From Candidatus Zixiibacteriota bacterium (lineage in GTDB: Bacteria > Zixibacteria > MSB-5A5 > GN15 > JAAZOE01), in assembly GCA_030668485.1 (NCBI GenBank), contig DAOUTW010000004.1, forward strand, positions 34,660 through 98,659: DNA of 64,000 bases, written 5' to 3'. Positions within the stretch are counted from its first letter, which is position 1; the number at the start of each line of letters is the position of its first letter. The notes below the pieces were generated by a model. The model was given only the letters and a program-made list of their open reading frames with translations, did no database searches and was not told the origin of the DNA. The translations under genes were made by a program, and so were the position numbers. Below, one piece after another: positions 10,458-20,467 of the stretch.

Positions 10458-13121
10458 ATGAAGTATTCCATAATTCTTGGTATATGGATGGCAATATTGT
10501 GGACAATCCCGGGTTTTGCTCAGGATTCACTCCAAATTGTCACCTTATCACCCCCGCAGTATGATTTGGATGTACCGGCAAGCTCCAATATTATAGTAAC
10601 ATTCAACGCTGACATCAATGAAACGACAATTAATGAAAACACCTTTGTTGTCAATGGAGCCATGACGGGACGCACCCCGGGAATGGTCAGCTATAATGAT
10701 ATTCAAAAGACAGCTACATTCTATCCGAGCGCTGATTTCGCCGTTGGGGAGGTTGTTTTGGTCAGTTTGTCTTCAGCCATTATGTCGCTTGACGGAGCAA
10801 ATCTGGAAAACGGTTTCACATGGTCATTTACAATCGGGGTCAGCAACGAAAGCCCGGGTACTTTCTTCCTCGATTCAATTTACCGTCTCGGCGGATCATA
10901 TCCGGTATCGGTGCAGGCCGTGAATATAAACGGAGATGCATACCTTGACATTGTTTTGGTATGCCAATATGCCGATTCGATTAAGTACTTTCTGAATAAC
11001 GGTGAAGGCAAATTTACAGAGCAGCATGGCTTTTGGATCGGTTTGAATCCGGTCAGTGTATTCCCTGCCGATCTTGATGGAGACAACAATATCGACCTTG
11101 CAGTAGCTAATGTTGAATCTGACAACCTAGTTGTCCTCCTCAACGACGGTATGTCCGGTTTTATCCGTGATACATCTTATATCACCGGCGATGGCGCCCA
11201 TTTCGTATGTGGCGGAGACTTTGACGCCGATACCGACATCGATCTTGCCGTCATCAACAGTCTTTCCAATAATATCGCCATCCTGTCAAATGACGGTTCC
11301 GGCGCCTTCGTTATCTCATCCACCTTCGCCACCGATATCGATCCGCAATCGATATGTGCGGCCGATCTCGACAATGACGGCGATATTGATCTGGCCAATT
11401 CAAACAACGGGTCAGGCACGATTACGGTCTATCACAATGAAGGCGGCGGCACGTTTTCGACACCGTCGACTTATCCGATAGGCAACTCGCCACGCATCAT
11501 AATGGCTGCCGACCTTGACGGCGATGGCGATGCGGACCTCGCCTGCGCCAATAATCATTTTGATTACAACAGCATATCAATTCTTAAAAATAACGGCGAC
11601 GGAACCTTCGCCGATCATATAGAATATAATGCCGGTTCACACCCTTTTTGCGTATCCGGAGGGGATCTTGACGGCGATGGCGATATCGACCTGCTCACAG
11701 GAAGTTGGGGTACCAACGGCCTACAGATTCATTTTAATGACGGGAGTGGCGTATTTGATTCCACGATAGGTATACGTAATGGGGGCTATAATTCTATATT
11801 TGCTGCCGATCTTACCGGAACCGGAACGCTTGATCTGGCCGTCACTTATGTCAATGCTCTTCATAACCTGTCCATCTTCTATAATCGTGAGTACCGGTGT
11901 GTTGATTCCGATGAAGATGGATTTGGTGATCCCGGTTATCCGGACAATGAATGCGAACTCGATAACTGCCCCTATGCGTATAATCCGAGCCAAGAGGATT
12001 TCGATTCGGATGGTATGGGCGATTCCTGCGACACCGATTATGATGGCGATGATGTAGATAATTCCATAGATAATTGTCTGTTCTTATTCAATCCGGATCA
12101 GGCCGATTCAAACGGCGACGGTATCGGCGACGCCTGCGACTATGATCTGGATTGGGACGGCGTCCCCAATGAAGAGGACAATTGCGTTCTTGAATATAAT
12201 CCGGACCAGACCGACCTTGACAAAAACAACCAGGGCGATTCCTGTGATGTGGATATGGACGGGGATGGCTTAACCAATGATATCGATAACTGCGTGTATA
12301 ATTTCAATCCCGACCAGGCCGATTCTAATAGCGACGGTACCGGCGATGTCTGCGATATGCCGATGCAGGTGGGCATGAGAGTTGCGGAATTTGACCAAAC
12401 GGCGATAGTAGATACCCTGTATGTCGGCGGGGAATACGAATTTCAGATACTAATTGAGAACGAGCCATTTGTCTCGATGTTGCTTTATTTCCGCATTTGG
12501 TCGGATGATGGGACCGTCTGGTCATGGATTAGTCGAGCCGGTGGTAATATGTATTTCTACGATGGTATCGCGGCTGTCACGGACGTCGAGGGCAGTCGGA
12601 TATATCCCATGAATGACGTCTTCGAAGATCGTGCCGAGGTAAAGGAGTACAGTTTCGATGGCATCTCACCCGACACCCTGAATATTAATGGAGTGTCGTG
12701 GTTCGGCCTCGGTATGCCACCCGGGAGATTGGAACACGTCCTTTCCATACATTTCACCGTTTCTCACATAACGGATCCGGATGGGGTAGGCACGATCTGC
12801 ATAGATACGGTCTATTCTCCGCCCTTCGAGCGTGTGTGGTTTGAAACACACTACCCGACGCCCAGCTTAATACCGAACATCCTTATTCCGGAAGGCGGCT
12901 TGTGTTTACCGGTCACTTATGTATGCGGCGACGCCAATTCTGATGCCGAAACCAATATCGGGGATGCCGTATTCATTATTAATTATGTTTTTAACAATGG
13001 AGATGCGCCCGCCCAGCCACAGGCCGCGGATGCCAACTGCGATGGCGACATCAATGTGGGCGACGCGGTCTATCTGATTGCCTACGTATTCAAGGGTGGC
13101 CCTGAACCCTGCTGCCCGTGA
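10458..13121 (+). CDS. Large secreted protein: Ig-like N-terminal domain, FG-GAP/VCBS repeats, thrombospondin type-3 repeats, dockerin-like CCP tag
   Basis: Repeats such as 'AADLDGDGDADLACAN', 'DNCPYAYNPSQEDFDSDGMGDSCD'; C-terminus CGDANSDAETNIGDAVFIINYVF...GGPEPCCP. Confidence 0.87.
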   Translation: MKYSIILGIWMAILWTIPGFAQDSLQIVTLSPPQYDLDVPASSNIIVTFNADINETTINENTFVVNGAMTGRTPGMVSYNDIQKTATFYPSADFAVGEVVLVSLSSAIMSLDGANLENGFTWSFTIGVSNESPGTFFLDSIYRLGGSYPVSVQAVNINGDAYLDIVLVCQYADSIKYFLNNGEGKFTEQHGFWIGLNPVSVFPADLDGDNNIDLAVANVESDNLVVLLNDGMSGFIRDTSYITGDGAHFVCGGDFDADTDIDLAVINSLSNNIAILSNDGSGAFVISSTFATDIDPQSICAADLDNDGDIDLANSNNGSGTITVYHNEGGGTFSTPSTYPIGNSPRIIMAADLDGDGDADLACANNHFDYNSISILKNNGDGTFADHIEYNAGSHPFCVSGGDLDGDGDIDLLTGSWGTNGLQIHFNDGSGVFDSTIGIRNGGYNSIFAADLTGTGTLDLAVTYVNALHNLSIFYNREYRCVDSDEDGFGDPGYPDNECELDNCPYAYNPSQEDFDSDGMGDSCDTDYDGDDVDNSIDNCLFLFNPDQADSNGDGIGDACDYDLDWDGVPNEEDNCVLEYNPDQTDLDKNNQGDSCDVDMDGDGLTNDIDNCVYNFNPDQADSNSDGTGDVCDMPMQVGMRVAEFDQTAIVDTLYVGGEYEFQILIENEPFVSMLLYFRIWSDDGTVWSWISRAGGNMYFYDGIAAVTDVEGSRIYPMNDVFEDRAEVKEYSFDGISPDTLNINGVSWFGLGMPPGRLEHVLSIHFTVSHITDPDGVGTICIDTVYSPPFERVWFETHYPTPSLIPNILIPEGGLCLPVTYVCGDANSDAETNIGDAVFIINYVFNNGDAPAQPQAADANCDGDINVGDAVYLIAYVFKGGPEPCCP

Positions 13122-13151
13122 TTCTCCAAGATACAATTTTAATATGGCAGA

Positions 13152-13175
13152 AAGGCCGGTGATGTCACCGGCCTT
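13152..13175. terminator. Likely bidirectional terminator between the dockerin gene and tRNA-Glu
   Basis: AAGGCCGGTGA-TG-TCACCGGCCTT, 11-bp perfect stem. Confidence 0.75.
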
Positions 13176-13188
13176 CCTGCCAAGAATG

Positions 13189-13260
13189 TAGCGGTACGGG
13201 GAATTGAACCCCGGTTTGATGGCTGAGAACCACCCGTCCTAACCACTAGACGATACCGCC
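13189..13260 (-). tRNA. tRNA-Glu (anticodon CTC), CCA not encoded
   Basis: Reverse strand GGCGGTATCGTCTAGTGGTTAGGACGGGTGGTTCTCAGCCATCAAACCGGGGTTCAATTCCCCGTACCGCTA folds as a cloverleaf; anticodon loop TTCTCAG; Glu-type D arm. Confidence 0.95.
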
Positions 13261-13309
13261 ATAAATTTTTTCGCCCGGACTAAAAAGCCCGGGCATAACC
13301 CTCAATGCA

Positions 13310-13330
13310 GAGTTCACACACCATCAACCA
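13310..13330 (+). repeat. 21-bp direct repeat, copy A
   Basis: GAGTTCACACACCATCAACCA, identical to 24763-24783. Confidence 0.95.
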
Positions 13331-13347
13331 CACCGAAGGGCACCCTA

Positions 13348-13375
13348 AATATATTAGCATCGCGCCGAATGTCAA
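13348..13375 (-). promoter_or_regulatory. Sigma70-type promoter for tRNA-Glu
   Basis: Reverse strand TTGACA-N16-TATATT, about 88 bp upstream of the tRNA 5' end. Confidence 0.65.
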
Positions 13376-13772
13376 CTATGATATTTAAATTTGAGACAAG
13401 ATTTGAGCTTCTGACGTATGTTTTATTATTCCTGTAAGTTGCTTGTACACAAGAGTTTGTGTTAGGCTAAAAATCGTGGTTAGGTAATGTTTTGATAGGT
13501 ATTGGGTTAACGGCACAAATCAACGGATATTTTAGTAATATTAATTCTGTCGATAGGAAAGACGACAAACAAAATCCTGTATTTGCTTCATTTATGAGCC
13601 CAAATGTGGAATAATCTTTTGAAAATCGGTCCAAGTTCCGTAATATATAGGACTTAAAATATTTGATCGGGCTTATGATAAAACGACATAACAGTCACCG
13701 AAATGCCCGTCGTGAAATGATGGCCTAATAAAGGCGAACAGAAATCGTGAGTATTCCCGTAAAGGATTGCAG

Positions 13773-14693
13773 GTGAAAGAGATAGTTATTGGAACCCGGG
13801 GGTCGCAACTGGCCCTGTGGCAGGCTGAATTCATAACAGCGCAACTGTCGAAAATAACCCCGATACCGGTCAGGCTGGAGATTATAAAGACCCAGGGTGA
13901 TAAAATTCAGCATTTGTCATTCGACAAGTTGGAAGGCAAGGGATTTTTTACCAAAGAACTCGAAGATGCCCTCCTGGAGAGCAATATCGACCTCGCCGTT
14001 CACTCCCTGAAGGACCTGATGACCACTATGCCGGATGGATTAACTCTGGCGGCGACCGGCTTTCGTGAAGATAACCGTGAAGCGGTGTTGATCAGGAAAG
14101 AATCGTTCGATCCCGGCCAGCCTTTGAAGGTAAAAAGGGGTGGAATAATCGGCAGTTCATCGGTGCGCCGGCAGTGTCAAATAGTCGACTTGTCGCCCGA
14201 TCTGACTATAAAAGATTTGCGGGGCAATGTCCCGACCCGGATCAATAAGCTGAGGGAAGGGCAATATGATGCCATAATCCTGGCTTTTGCCGGTTTGAAA
14301 CGTCTGGAACTCGACCTTTCCGATCTTGAGGTGCAGATTCAGGAATGTGACATATTCCTCCCGGCACCGGGGCAGGGGATTCTGGGGATTCAGACTCGTG
14401 AGGATAATACCGAGGTCAATGAGGTGATTGCGAAGCTTGATGATCCGTCGGCTCGCACCCAAACCGGTTTGGAGCGGGGGCTTTTGGCCCGCTTCGAGGG
14501 CGGATGCCAGCTTCCGCTGGGTGTTTATTCCGAAATAGACGGTGAAAACCTGAGTTTGCATGCGGTGCTCGGATGTCGTCGTGAGGAGCGTTGGGTCGGT
14601 CTGGCGAAGTATTCCGAAAGCGGGATAGAGATCGAACCGATGGTTGAAAATGCGTATAAGAATTTGACGACTCAATGTGAGTCTATGATATAA
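13773..14693 (+). CDS. hemC: Hydroxymethylbilane synthase (porphobilinogen deaminase)
   Basis: 'KEIVIGTRGSQLALWQ', cofactor cysteine motif 'FEGGCQLPLGVY'. AAGGA upstream of GTG 13773; ORF track starts at TTG 13767. Confidence 0.97.
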   Translation: MKEIVIGTRGSQLALWQAEFITAQLSKITPIPVRLEIIKTQGDKIQHLSFDKLEGKGFFTKELEDALLESNIDLAVHSLKDLMTTMPDGLTLAATGFREDNREAVLIRKESFDPGQPLKVKRGGIIGSSSVRRQCQIVDLSPDLTIKDLRGNVPTRINKLREGQYDAIILAFAGLKRLELDLSDLEVQIQECDIFLPAPGQGILGIQTREDNTEVNEVIAKLDDPSARTQTGLERGLLARFEGGCQLPLGVYSEIDGENLSLHAVLGCRREERWVGLAKYSESGIEIEPMVENAYKNLTTQCESMI

Positions 14694-14705
14694 ACGAGGT
14701 GAATG

Positions 14706-15686
14706 ATGAGTGATCTGATGTACCGGCCGCGGAGACGTCGCCGGAACAAAATAATCCGCGATCTGGTAGGTGAGACCGGAATTCGCCGGGATGGTTTGAT
14801 TCAGCCGTATTTTGTCTGCGATGGCAAAGGGATCAAGCATGAGATTGAATCGATGCCGGGTATTTATCGCGAATCGATCGATTCCCTGATGAAAACGATT
14901 GAAAAAGATTTCAAAACGGGACTGAAACGGATCATGATTTTCGGCGTCCCCGATCATAAAGATGCCGATGCATCGGCGGCCGTCGACTCTGATTCCATTG
15001 TTCCCCAGGCGATCGGGAAGCTGAAACAGAAATATGGTGAGGAATTGTTTGTCTCGGCCGATGTCTGCCTCTGTGCCTACACCGATAGCGGTCATTGCGG
15101 ATTGATCAAAAACGGTCAGGTCGATAATGACAGCACCCTCCCGGTTCTGGCTGAAATGGCGGTCTCGCTGGCTGAAGCCGGATGCGATTGTGTTGGACCA
15201 TCGGATATGATGGATGGCCGGGTGGAAATAATCCGCGAGGAACTCGATGCCGCAGGCTTTACCGACACTCTGATTATGGCTTATACCGCTAAATACGCTT
15301 CGTCATACTACGGCCCGTTCCGCGATGCCTGTGAGTCGGCACCGGGTGAAGGCGACCGGCGCGGTTATCAGATGGATTTTCGCAATCGTCGCGAGGCGAT
15401 GACCGAATTGGAACTGGACGATGAGGAAGGGGCTGATATCGTGATGGTCAAACCGGCCCTGGCCTATCTTGATATCATCGCCGATTTCCGGCGTCTCACG
15501 CAGCTTCCGGTGGCGGCCTATAATGTGTCCGGTGAGTACACTATGGTGAAACTTATGGCCCGCGAAAAGGTTGTAGATGAGAAAGAACTGGTGCTGGAAA
15601 ACCTGACAGCGATAACACGAGCGGGAGCCGATATTATTCTGACCTACCATCTGCGTGATATCCTCAAAGGAGGTTGGCTTGACTGA
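14706..15686 (+). CDS. hemB: Delta-aminolevulinic acid dehydratase (porphobilinogen synthase)
   Basis: 'MYRPRRRRRNKIIRDLV', 'DVCLCAYTDSGHCGLI', 'VGPSDMMDGRVEIIREELD', 'MVKPALAYLDIIADF'. Confidence 0.97.
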   Translation: MSDLMYRPRRRRRNKIIRDLVGETGIRRDGLIQPYFVCDGKGIKHEIESMPGIYRESIDSLMKTIEKDFKTGLKRIMIFGVPDHKDADASAAVDSDSIVPQAIGKLKQKYGEELFVSADVCLCAYTDSGHCGLIKNGQVDNDSTLPVLAEMAVSLAEAGCDCVGPSDMMDGRVEIIREELDAAGFTDTLIMAYTAKYASSYYGPFRDACESAPGEGDRRGYQMDFRNRREAMTELELDDEEGADIVMVKPALAYLDIIADFRRLTQLPVAAYNVSGEYTMVKLMAREKVVDEKELVLENLTAITRAGADIILTYHLRDILKGGWLD

Positions 15687-16959
15687 CAGGCCGCATTCGG
15701 ACAAACTATATGATCGCGCCACTCGGGTGATACCGGGGGGCGTCAATTCTCCGGTAAGGGCTTTCGGAGCGGTCGGCGGTCGGCCGCCGTTTATCGACCG
15801 GGGGCTGGGGGCGGAACTGATCGACAGCGATGGGCATCGCTATATCGATTTTTGCTGCAGTTGGGGGCCGTTGATACTGGGGCATGCTCATCCCAAAGTA
15901 TTAAAGACTATTCAGGCCACGGCGGCCAGAGGTTGCAGTTTCGGAGCCACGACTGCGTTAGAGGTTGAACTGGCCGAATTTGTGACCGGCAAAGTCGGAC
16001 CTCTGGAAAAGGTCAGGTTTGTGTCATCCGGGACCGAGGCGGTCATGTCTGCGGTTCGCCTGGCGCGCGGATTTACCGGGCGGGATAAGATCATCAAATT
16101 CAACGGCTGTTATCACGGCCATTCCGATTACCTGCTGGTCAAGGCCGGTTCGGGCCTGGCGACTTTCGGGGAACCTTCTTCGGGAGGTGTTCCGGCCTCG
16201 TTTGCGGCTGAAACATTGGTGGCCGACCTCGACGATCAGGAAGGTGTCGAAAAATATTTCGAAAAGTACGGCGATGATATCGCCTGTGTGATTATCGAAC
16301 CGATCCCGGCCAACAACGGTTTACTTTTGCAGCGTCCGGAGTTTTTACACTTTTTGCGGGAAATTACCGCGAAGCATGGCGCCCTTTTGATTTTCGATGA
16401 GGTTATTTCCGGCTTTAGGGTCGGCTGGGGAGGCGCGGCTAAATTATATGGCATCACACCGGATTTGATGACGTTCGGAAAAGTAATCGGCGGTGGCATG
16501 CCGGTCGGTGGTTTCGGCGGACGCGCTGAGATTATGGATAAGCTGGCTCCAATGGGGACGGTTTATCAGGCGGGGACTTTGTCGGGCAACCCGGTCGCGA
16601 TGGCGGCAGGCTTGGCGACGTTGAAGGTCCTTGAGAAGGAAGACGGATATAATCGCCTGGAAGAACTGGGTGCCTATTTTGAAAATGCTTTGAAAGAAAA
16701 CTTAGGCGAGGTGCAGGGTACTATTGTACGACAGGGTTCGATAATCTGGCTGATTTATCAAAAAGAGATGCCGCGGCGGGCCGATCAAATTGAAGGCGCC
16801 GCAATCGATCTCTATAACCGCCATCATCGTGCTATCCTCGATCAGGGGATCTATCTGCCGCCCTCGGGTTATGAAGTTATGTTCGTATCGCTGGCACATA
16901 CGACCGATATGCTTGACCGCGCCGCCGGGATTATCGGAAAAACGGCGCAAAGCCTGTAA
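15679..16959 (+). CDS. hemL: Glutamate-1-semialdehyde 2,1-aminomutase
   Basis: 'VIPGGVNSPVRAFGAVGG', PLP lysine region 'DLMTFGKVIGGGMPVGGFGG'. AAAGGAGG upstream of TTG 15679, overlapping the hemB end by 8 bp. Confidence 0.97.
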   Translation: MTDRPHSDKLYDRATRVIPGGVNSPVRAFGAVGGRPPFIDRGLGAELIDSDGHRYIDFCCSWGPLILGHAHPKVLKTIQATAARGCSFGATTALEVELAEFVTGKVGPLEKVRFVSSGTEAVMSAVRLARGFTGRDKIIKFNGCYHGHSDYLLVKAGSGLATFGEPSSGGVPASFAAETLVADLDDQEGVEKYFEKYGDDIACVIIEPIPANNGLLLQRPEFLHFLREITAKHGALLIFDEVISGFRVGWGGAAKLYGITPDLMTFGKVIGGGMPVGGFGGRAEIMDKLAPMGTVYQAGTLSGNPVAMAAGLATLKVLEKEDGYNRLEELGAYFENALKENLGEVQGTIVRQGSIIWLIYQKEMPRRADQIEGAAIDLYNRHHRAILDQGIYLPPSGYEVMFVSLAHTTDMLDRAAGIIGKTAQSL

Positions 16960-16997
16960 CTCTGGAATCAGATAAACGTAGAATTTGTGGAGATAAT

Positions 16998-18032
16998 ATG
17001 CCGGAATTTGATTTTATAAAAGCTGCCTACGGATTGCCGCATGACCGGATACCGATATGGATTATGCGCCAGGCGGGTCGCTATCTGCCTGAATACCGCG
17101 CGGTGCGTGAAAAAGTGTCGTTTATGGAACTATGCCATTCGGCGGAGCTGATGGCCGAAGTGACCAAACAGCCGATAGATATTTTCGGATTCGACGCCGC
17201 TATTCTCTTTTCCGATATTCTCCTGCCGCTGGAACCGCTCGGTATCAAGGTTTCGTACGATAACGGTGGTCCGGCATTGACGCCTCAGGTGCGGACACCG
17301 GACGATGTCGCACATTTGAAGACATATGAGCCAGCCGATGAGATGGCGTATGTTCTCGCCGGGATAAAGGAGATCAAGAAGCGGCTCGATGGTATCGTTC
17401 CGTTGATCGGTTTCTGCGGATCGCCGTTTACTCTGGCCAGCTATATGGTCGAGGGCGGCGGATCATCGCGCTTTGCCGAAATTAAGAAGTTTATTTATAA
17501 TCATCCCAAGGCCGCTCATCGGCTTCTCGGGCAGTTGGCCGAACAGACCGGGCGGTATTTGAAAGATCAGATTAATGCCGGTGTCGATGTTGTTCAGCTT
17601 TTTGATTCCTGGGGCGGTATTCTCCCGCTTGATGCTTACGAGGAGTTCTCGTTGCGTTATATCAAAATGGCTTTCGAAATCTGCAAGACCGAGGGTGTGC
17701 CGCGGATTCTATACCTCAATAACACCGCCCCGTATCTCAAACAACTGGCCGAACTCGACTGCGAGGTGATCGGTGTCGACTGGCGCACCGATCTCAACGA
17801 TGCCATGAATATATTATCGGGGAAAACGATACAGGGAAATCTCGATCCGCAACTGTTGTTCGGTCCCGGTAAACTGGTACATGAGAAAACCTTGGAATTA
17901 CTCGAGACCGTCGCCGGCAAGGATAATTTCATTTTCAACCTGGGACACGGTATCCAGCCGGAGGCGTTGGTCGACAATGTCAAGCTGGTGGTTGAAACGG
18001 TCCACTCCTTCAACATTAAAAGAGACCAGTGA
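16998..18032 (+). CDS. hemE: Uroporphyrinogen decarboxylase
   Basis: 'PIWIMRQAGRYLPEYRAVR', 'GFCGSPFTLASYMVEGGGS', 'FNLGHGIQPEAL'. Confidence 0.97.
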   Translation: MPEFDFIKAAYGLPHDRIPIWIMRQAGRYLPEYRAVREKVSFMELCHSAELMAEVTKQPIDIFGFDAAILFSDILLPLEPLGIKVSYDNGGPALTPQVRTPDDVAHLKTYEPADEMAYVLAGIKEIKKRLDGIVPLIGFCGSPFTLASYMVEGGGSSRFAEIKKFIYNHPKAAHRLLGQLAEQTGRYLKDQINAGVDVVQLFDSWGGILPLDAYEEFSLRYIKMAFEICKTEGVPRILYLNNTAPYLKQLAELDCEVIGVDWRTDLNDAMNILSGKTIQGNLDPQLLFGPGKLVHEKTLELLETVAGKDNFIFNLGHGIQPEALVDNVKLVVETVHSFNIKRDQ

Positions 18033-19417
18033 AAGAAAAAATAGAAAAAATCGACCGCAGTTTACTGCGGAAGTACGACCGCCCCGGTCCTCGTTATACC
18101 AGTTATCCGACGGTACCGGAATGGTCATCCGATTTCGGTCCTGAAGATTATCGCCAATGTTTGAAACGTCTGGCTACGGAAAAGAAACCGCTCTCGCTAT
18201 ATTTTCATATCCCGTTCTGCAAATCGCGCTGTCTTTATTGCGGATGCACGACGGTGGTGTCGAAAGATTCCAAACGGGCCGAAATTTATATCGATCATCT
18301 TCGTCAAGAGATGGCTCTGGTAGCGGAGCATTTGGCTGACAATAACAGAGTTTTCCAACTGCACTGGGGCGGCGGAACGCCGACTTTTTTGACTCTACCG
18401 CAAATCGAGAAGCTGTTCGGGTCGATCTCGGATTATTTTACATTCGATGACGAGGCGGAAATGGCGATCGAAGTCGATCCCCGGGTAACGACCGTGGAAC
18501 ATCTGGAACTTCTGCGTCGGCTCGGATTCAATCGTATCTCGATGGGGGTGCAGGATTTGACCCCGGTGGTTCAGGAGTTGATCGGTCGCAACCAGACCGC
18601 TGAAGAAACGGTCGACCTTTTTAATCATTGCCGTCGACTGGGATTCTCCGGAATCAATGTCGATCTGATTTACGGCCTTCCGGGTCAGGATGTCAAGAAT
18701 TTTTCGGATACTATCGATGCGGTGATAAAGATAGGCGCCGATCGGGTGGCGGTATACAGTTTTGCTTATTTGCCCGGGGTTAAACCGCATCAGAAACATA
18801 TTCCCCCGGAAACTTTACCGTCGATGACGGACAAGTATGATCTCTTCGCCACGGCGGTTGAGAAATTCCTCTCTGAAGGATATGCGCAGATAGGGATGGA
18901 TCACTTTGCCAAACCTGAGGATGAATTGTCGGTGGCTCTGGCCGAGGGGCGTTTGCACCGGAATTTCATGGGGTATACAACCCGCCCTGCAGCCGATTCG
19001 TTGGGGTTCGGGATGTCGTCGATCAGTGAATTATCGGGCGCCTTTGCTCAGAATGTCTCCAAATTGAGCGATTATCAGGATCTGATCTCAAGCGGTGAAC
19101 CGGCTACATTCAGGGGATGTAATCTCACCCGAGACGATCTTATTCGACAGCGCGCCATAATCTCGCTGATGTGCAACTTCACGCTTACTTACGAGGCTAT
19201 GGACCGGGCTTTCGATATCGATTCACGAAAGTATTTTGAACTTGAATTGAACGACCTGAAGCAGTTTATTGACGATGGATTGGCGGAAGTGACGGAGGCC
19301 GGCATCAATGTTTTTCCCCGGGGAAGGCTATTCGTCCGCAATATCGCCATGGTGTTCGATGCTTATTTGCGGGATGAGGGCAATGAAAACCGTCAGGTTT
19401 TTTCTCGCACGATTTAA
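18029..19417 (+). CDS. hemN: Oxygen-independent coproporphyrinogen III oxidase (radical SAM)
   Basis: 'RYTSYPT', 'FHIPFCKSRCLYCGC' (CX3CX2CXC), 'HWGGGTPTFL'; GTG start overlaps the hemE stop. Confidence 0.96.
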   Translation: MKEKIEKIDRSLLRKYDRPGPRYTSYPTVPEWSSDFGPEDYRQCLKRLATEKKPLSLYFHIPFCKSRCLYCGCTTVVSKDSKRAEIYIDHLRQEMALVAEHLADNNRVFQLHWGGGTPTFLTLPQIEKLFGSISDYFTFDDEAEMAIEVDPRVTTVEHLELLRRLGFNRISMGVQDLTPVVQELIGRNQTAEETVDLFNHCRRLGFSGINVDLIYGLPGQDVKNFSDTIDAVIKIGADRVAVYSFAYLPGVKPHQKHIPPETLPSMTDKYDLFATAVEKFLSEGYAQIGMDHFAKPEDELSVALAEGRLHRNFMGYTTRPAADSLGFGMSSISELSGAFAQNVSKLSDYQDLISSGEPATFRGCNLTRDDLIRQRAIISLMCNFTLTYEAMDRAFDIDSRKYFELELNDLKQFIDDGLAEVTEAGINVFPRGRLFVRNIAMVFDAYLRDEGNENRQVFSRTI

Positions 19418-19431
19418 TTAATGGGACGGCA

Positions 19432-20457
19432 ATGCTGGATGCATTAATGAAACATCCCCGGTTGCTGGAGCGACCCGGCGAGCAATTCGATTTCGGTGAA
19501 GAGAAATGGGGTGTTTTTTTTCTAAATATGGGCGGTCCCGAGACGACTGATGATGTCCGCTCATACCTCTACAATATCTTTTCCGACCGCAATATCATCC
19601 GTTTACCGCTCTCAGCCATCATGCAGAAACCACTGGCCCGTTTTATCGCCTCGCGGCGCGCCCCCAAAGTAATTAAAAGATACCAGATGATTGGCGGCGG
19701 ATCGCCGCTTTTGAAATGGACTCGTCTGGCGGCATCGGGAGTTAAGCGGGAATTATCCAAGCGGTATCCCCATGTCGAAGTGTTTGCCGGGATGCGTTAT
19801 ACCGAACCGTTTATCCCTGACGAATTGGAGGCCGCCGTCGACGAAGGGTGCCGTCATCTGGTTATCGTGCCAATGTACCCTCATTATTGCCTGGCGACGA
19901 CCGGGACGGCCCTGATCGAGGTCTATCAGTGGCTGGAGGAGACCGATGCCGATATGACTCTGTCGCTGGTCAGGGACTGGTATGACAGGCCCAGATATAT
20001 CGAACTATTGCGAAAAAACATCGACCTGGCGATGGAAGAAATGGGCGAAGAGGCTCGACCGAAGCTGATTTTTTCGGCCCATGCGATTCCTCAGAAACTG
20101 GCCGACAGCGGTGATCCGTATCTGGAGCAGGTTAGAAAAACGGCGGAGTTGGCGGGAGAGGGGTACGATTACACGCTGACCTTTCAATCTCGCACCGGAC
20201 CGGTCCACTGGGTCGGGCCGGATACCGTTAAGACGGTTGAGATGCTGGCGCATCAGGGGAACACCGATATGGTGGTGGTCCCGATCAGTTTCGTTTCCGA
20301 TCATATCGAAACTTTGTATGAAGTCGACATCGAACTAAAAGAGGCGGCCGACAATGCCGGGGTGAAGAACTTCGCCAGAACAGCCTCTTTCAATGACGAT
20401 ATTAATTTTTCCACTTTTCTGGCCGGCCTGGTGGAAGAGAAGATGGCCGGCGAGTGA
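19432..20457 (+). CDS. hemH: Ferrochelatase
   Basis: 'GVFFLNMGGPETTDDVRSYLYNIFSD', 'LIFSAHAIPQKLADSGDPY', 'VVPISFVSDHIETLYEVDIE'. Confidence 0.95.
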   Translation: MLDALMKHPRLLERPGEQFDFGEEKWGVFFLNMGGPETTDDVRSYLYNIFSDRNIIRLPLSAIMQKPLARFIASRRAPKVIKRYQMIGGGSPLLKWTRLAASGVKRELSKRYPHVEVFAGMRYTEPFIPDELEAAVDEGCRHLVIVPMYPHYCLATTGTALIEVYQWLEETDADMTLSLVRDWYDRPRYIELLRKNIDLAMEEMGEEARPKLIFSAHAIPQKLADSGDPYLEQVRKTAELAGEGYDYTLTFQSRTGPVHWVGPDTVKTVEMLAHQGNTDMVVVPISFVSDHIETLYEVDIELKEAADNAGVKNFARTASFNDDINFSTFLAGLVEEKMAGE

Positions 20458-20467
20458 TCCGGATTTT

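Noticed and set aside
4634-13121. Cellulosome locus
   Set aside because: Dockerin-like tags are on proteases and repeat proteins; no cohesin scaffoldin or glycoside hydrolase seen.
14157-15095. 312-aa minus-strand ORF
   Set aside because: Antisense to hemC/hemB, which have clear catalytic motifs; no domain sense.
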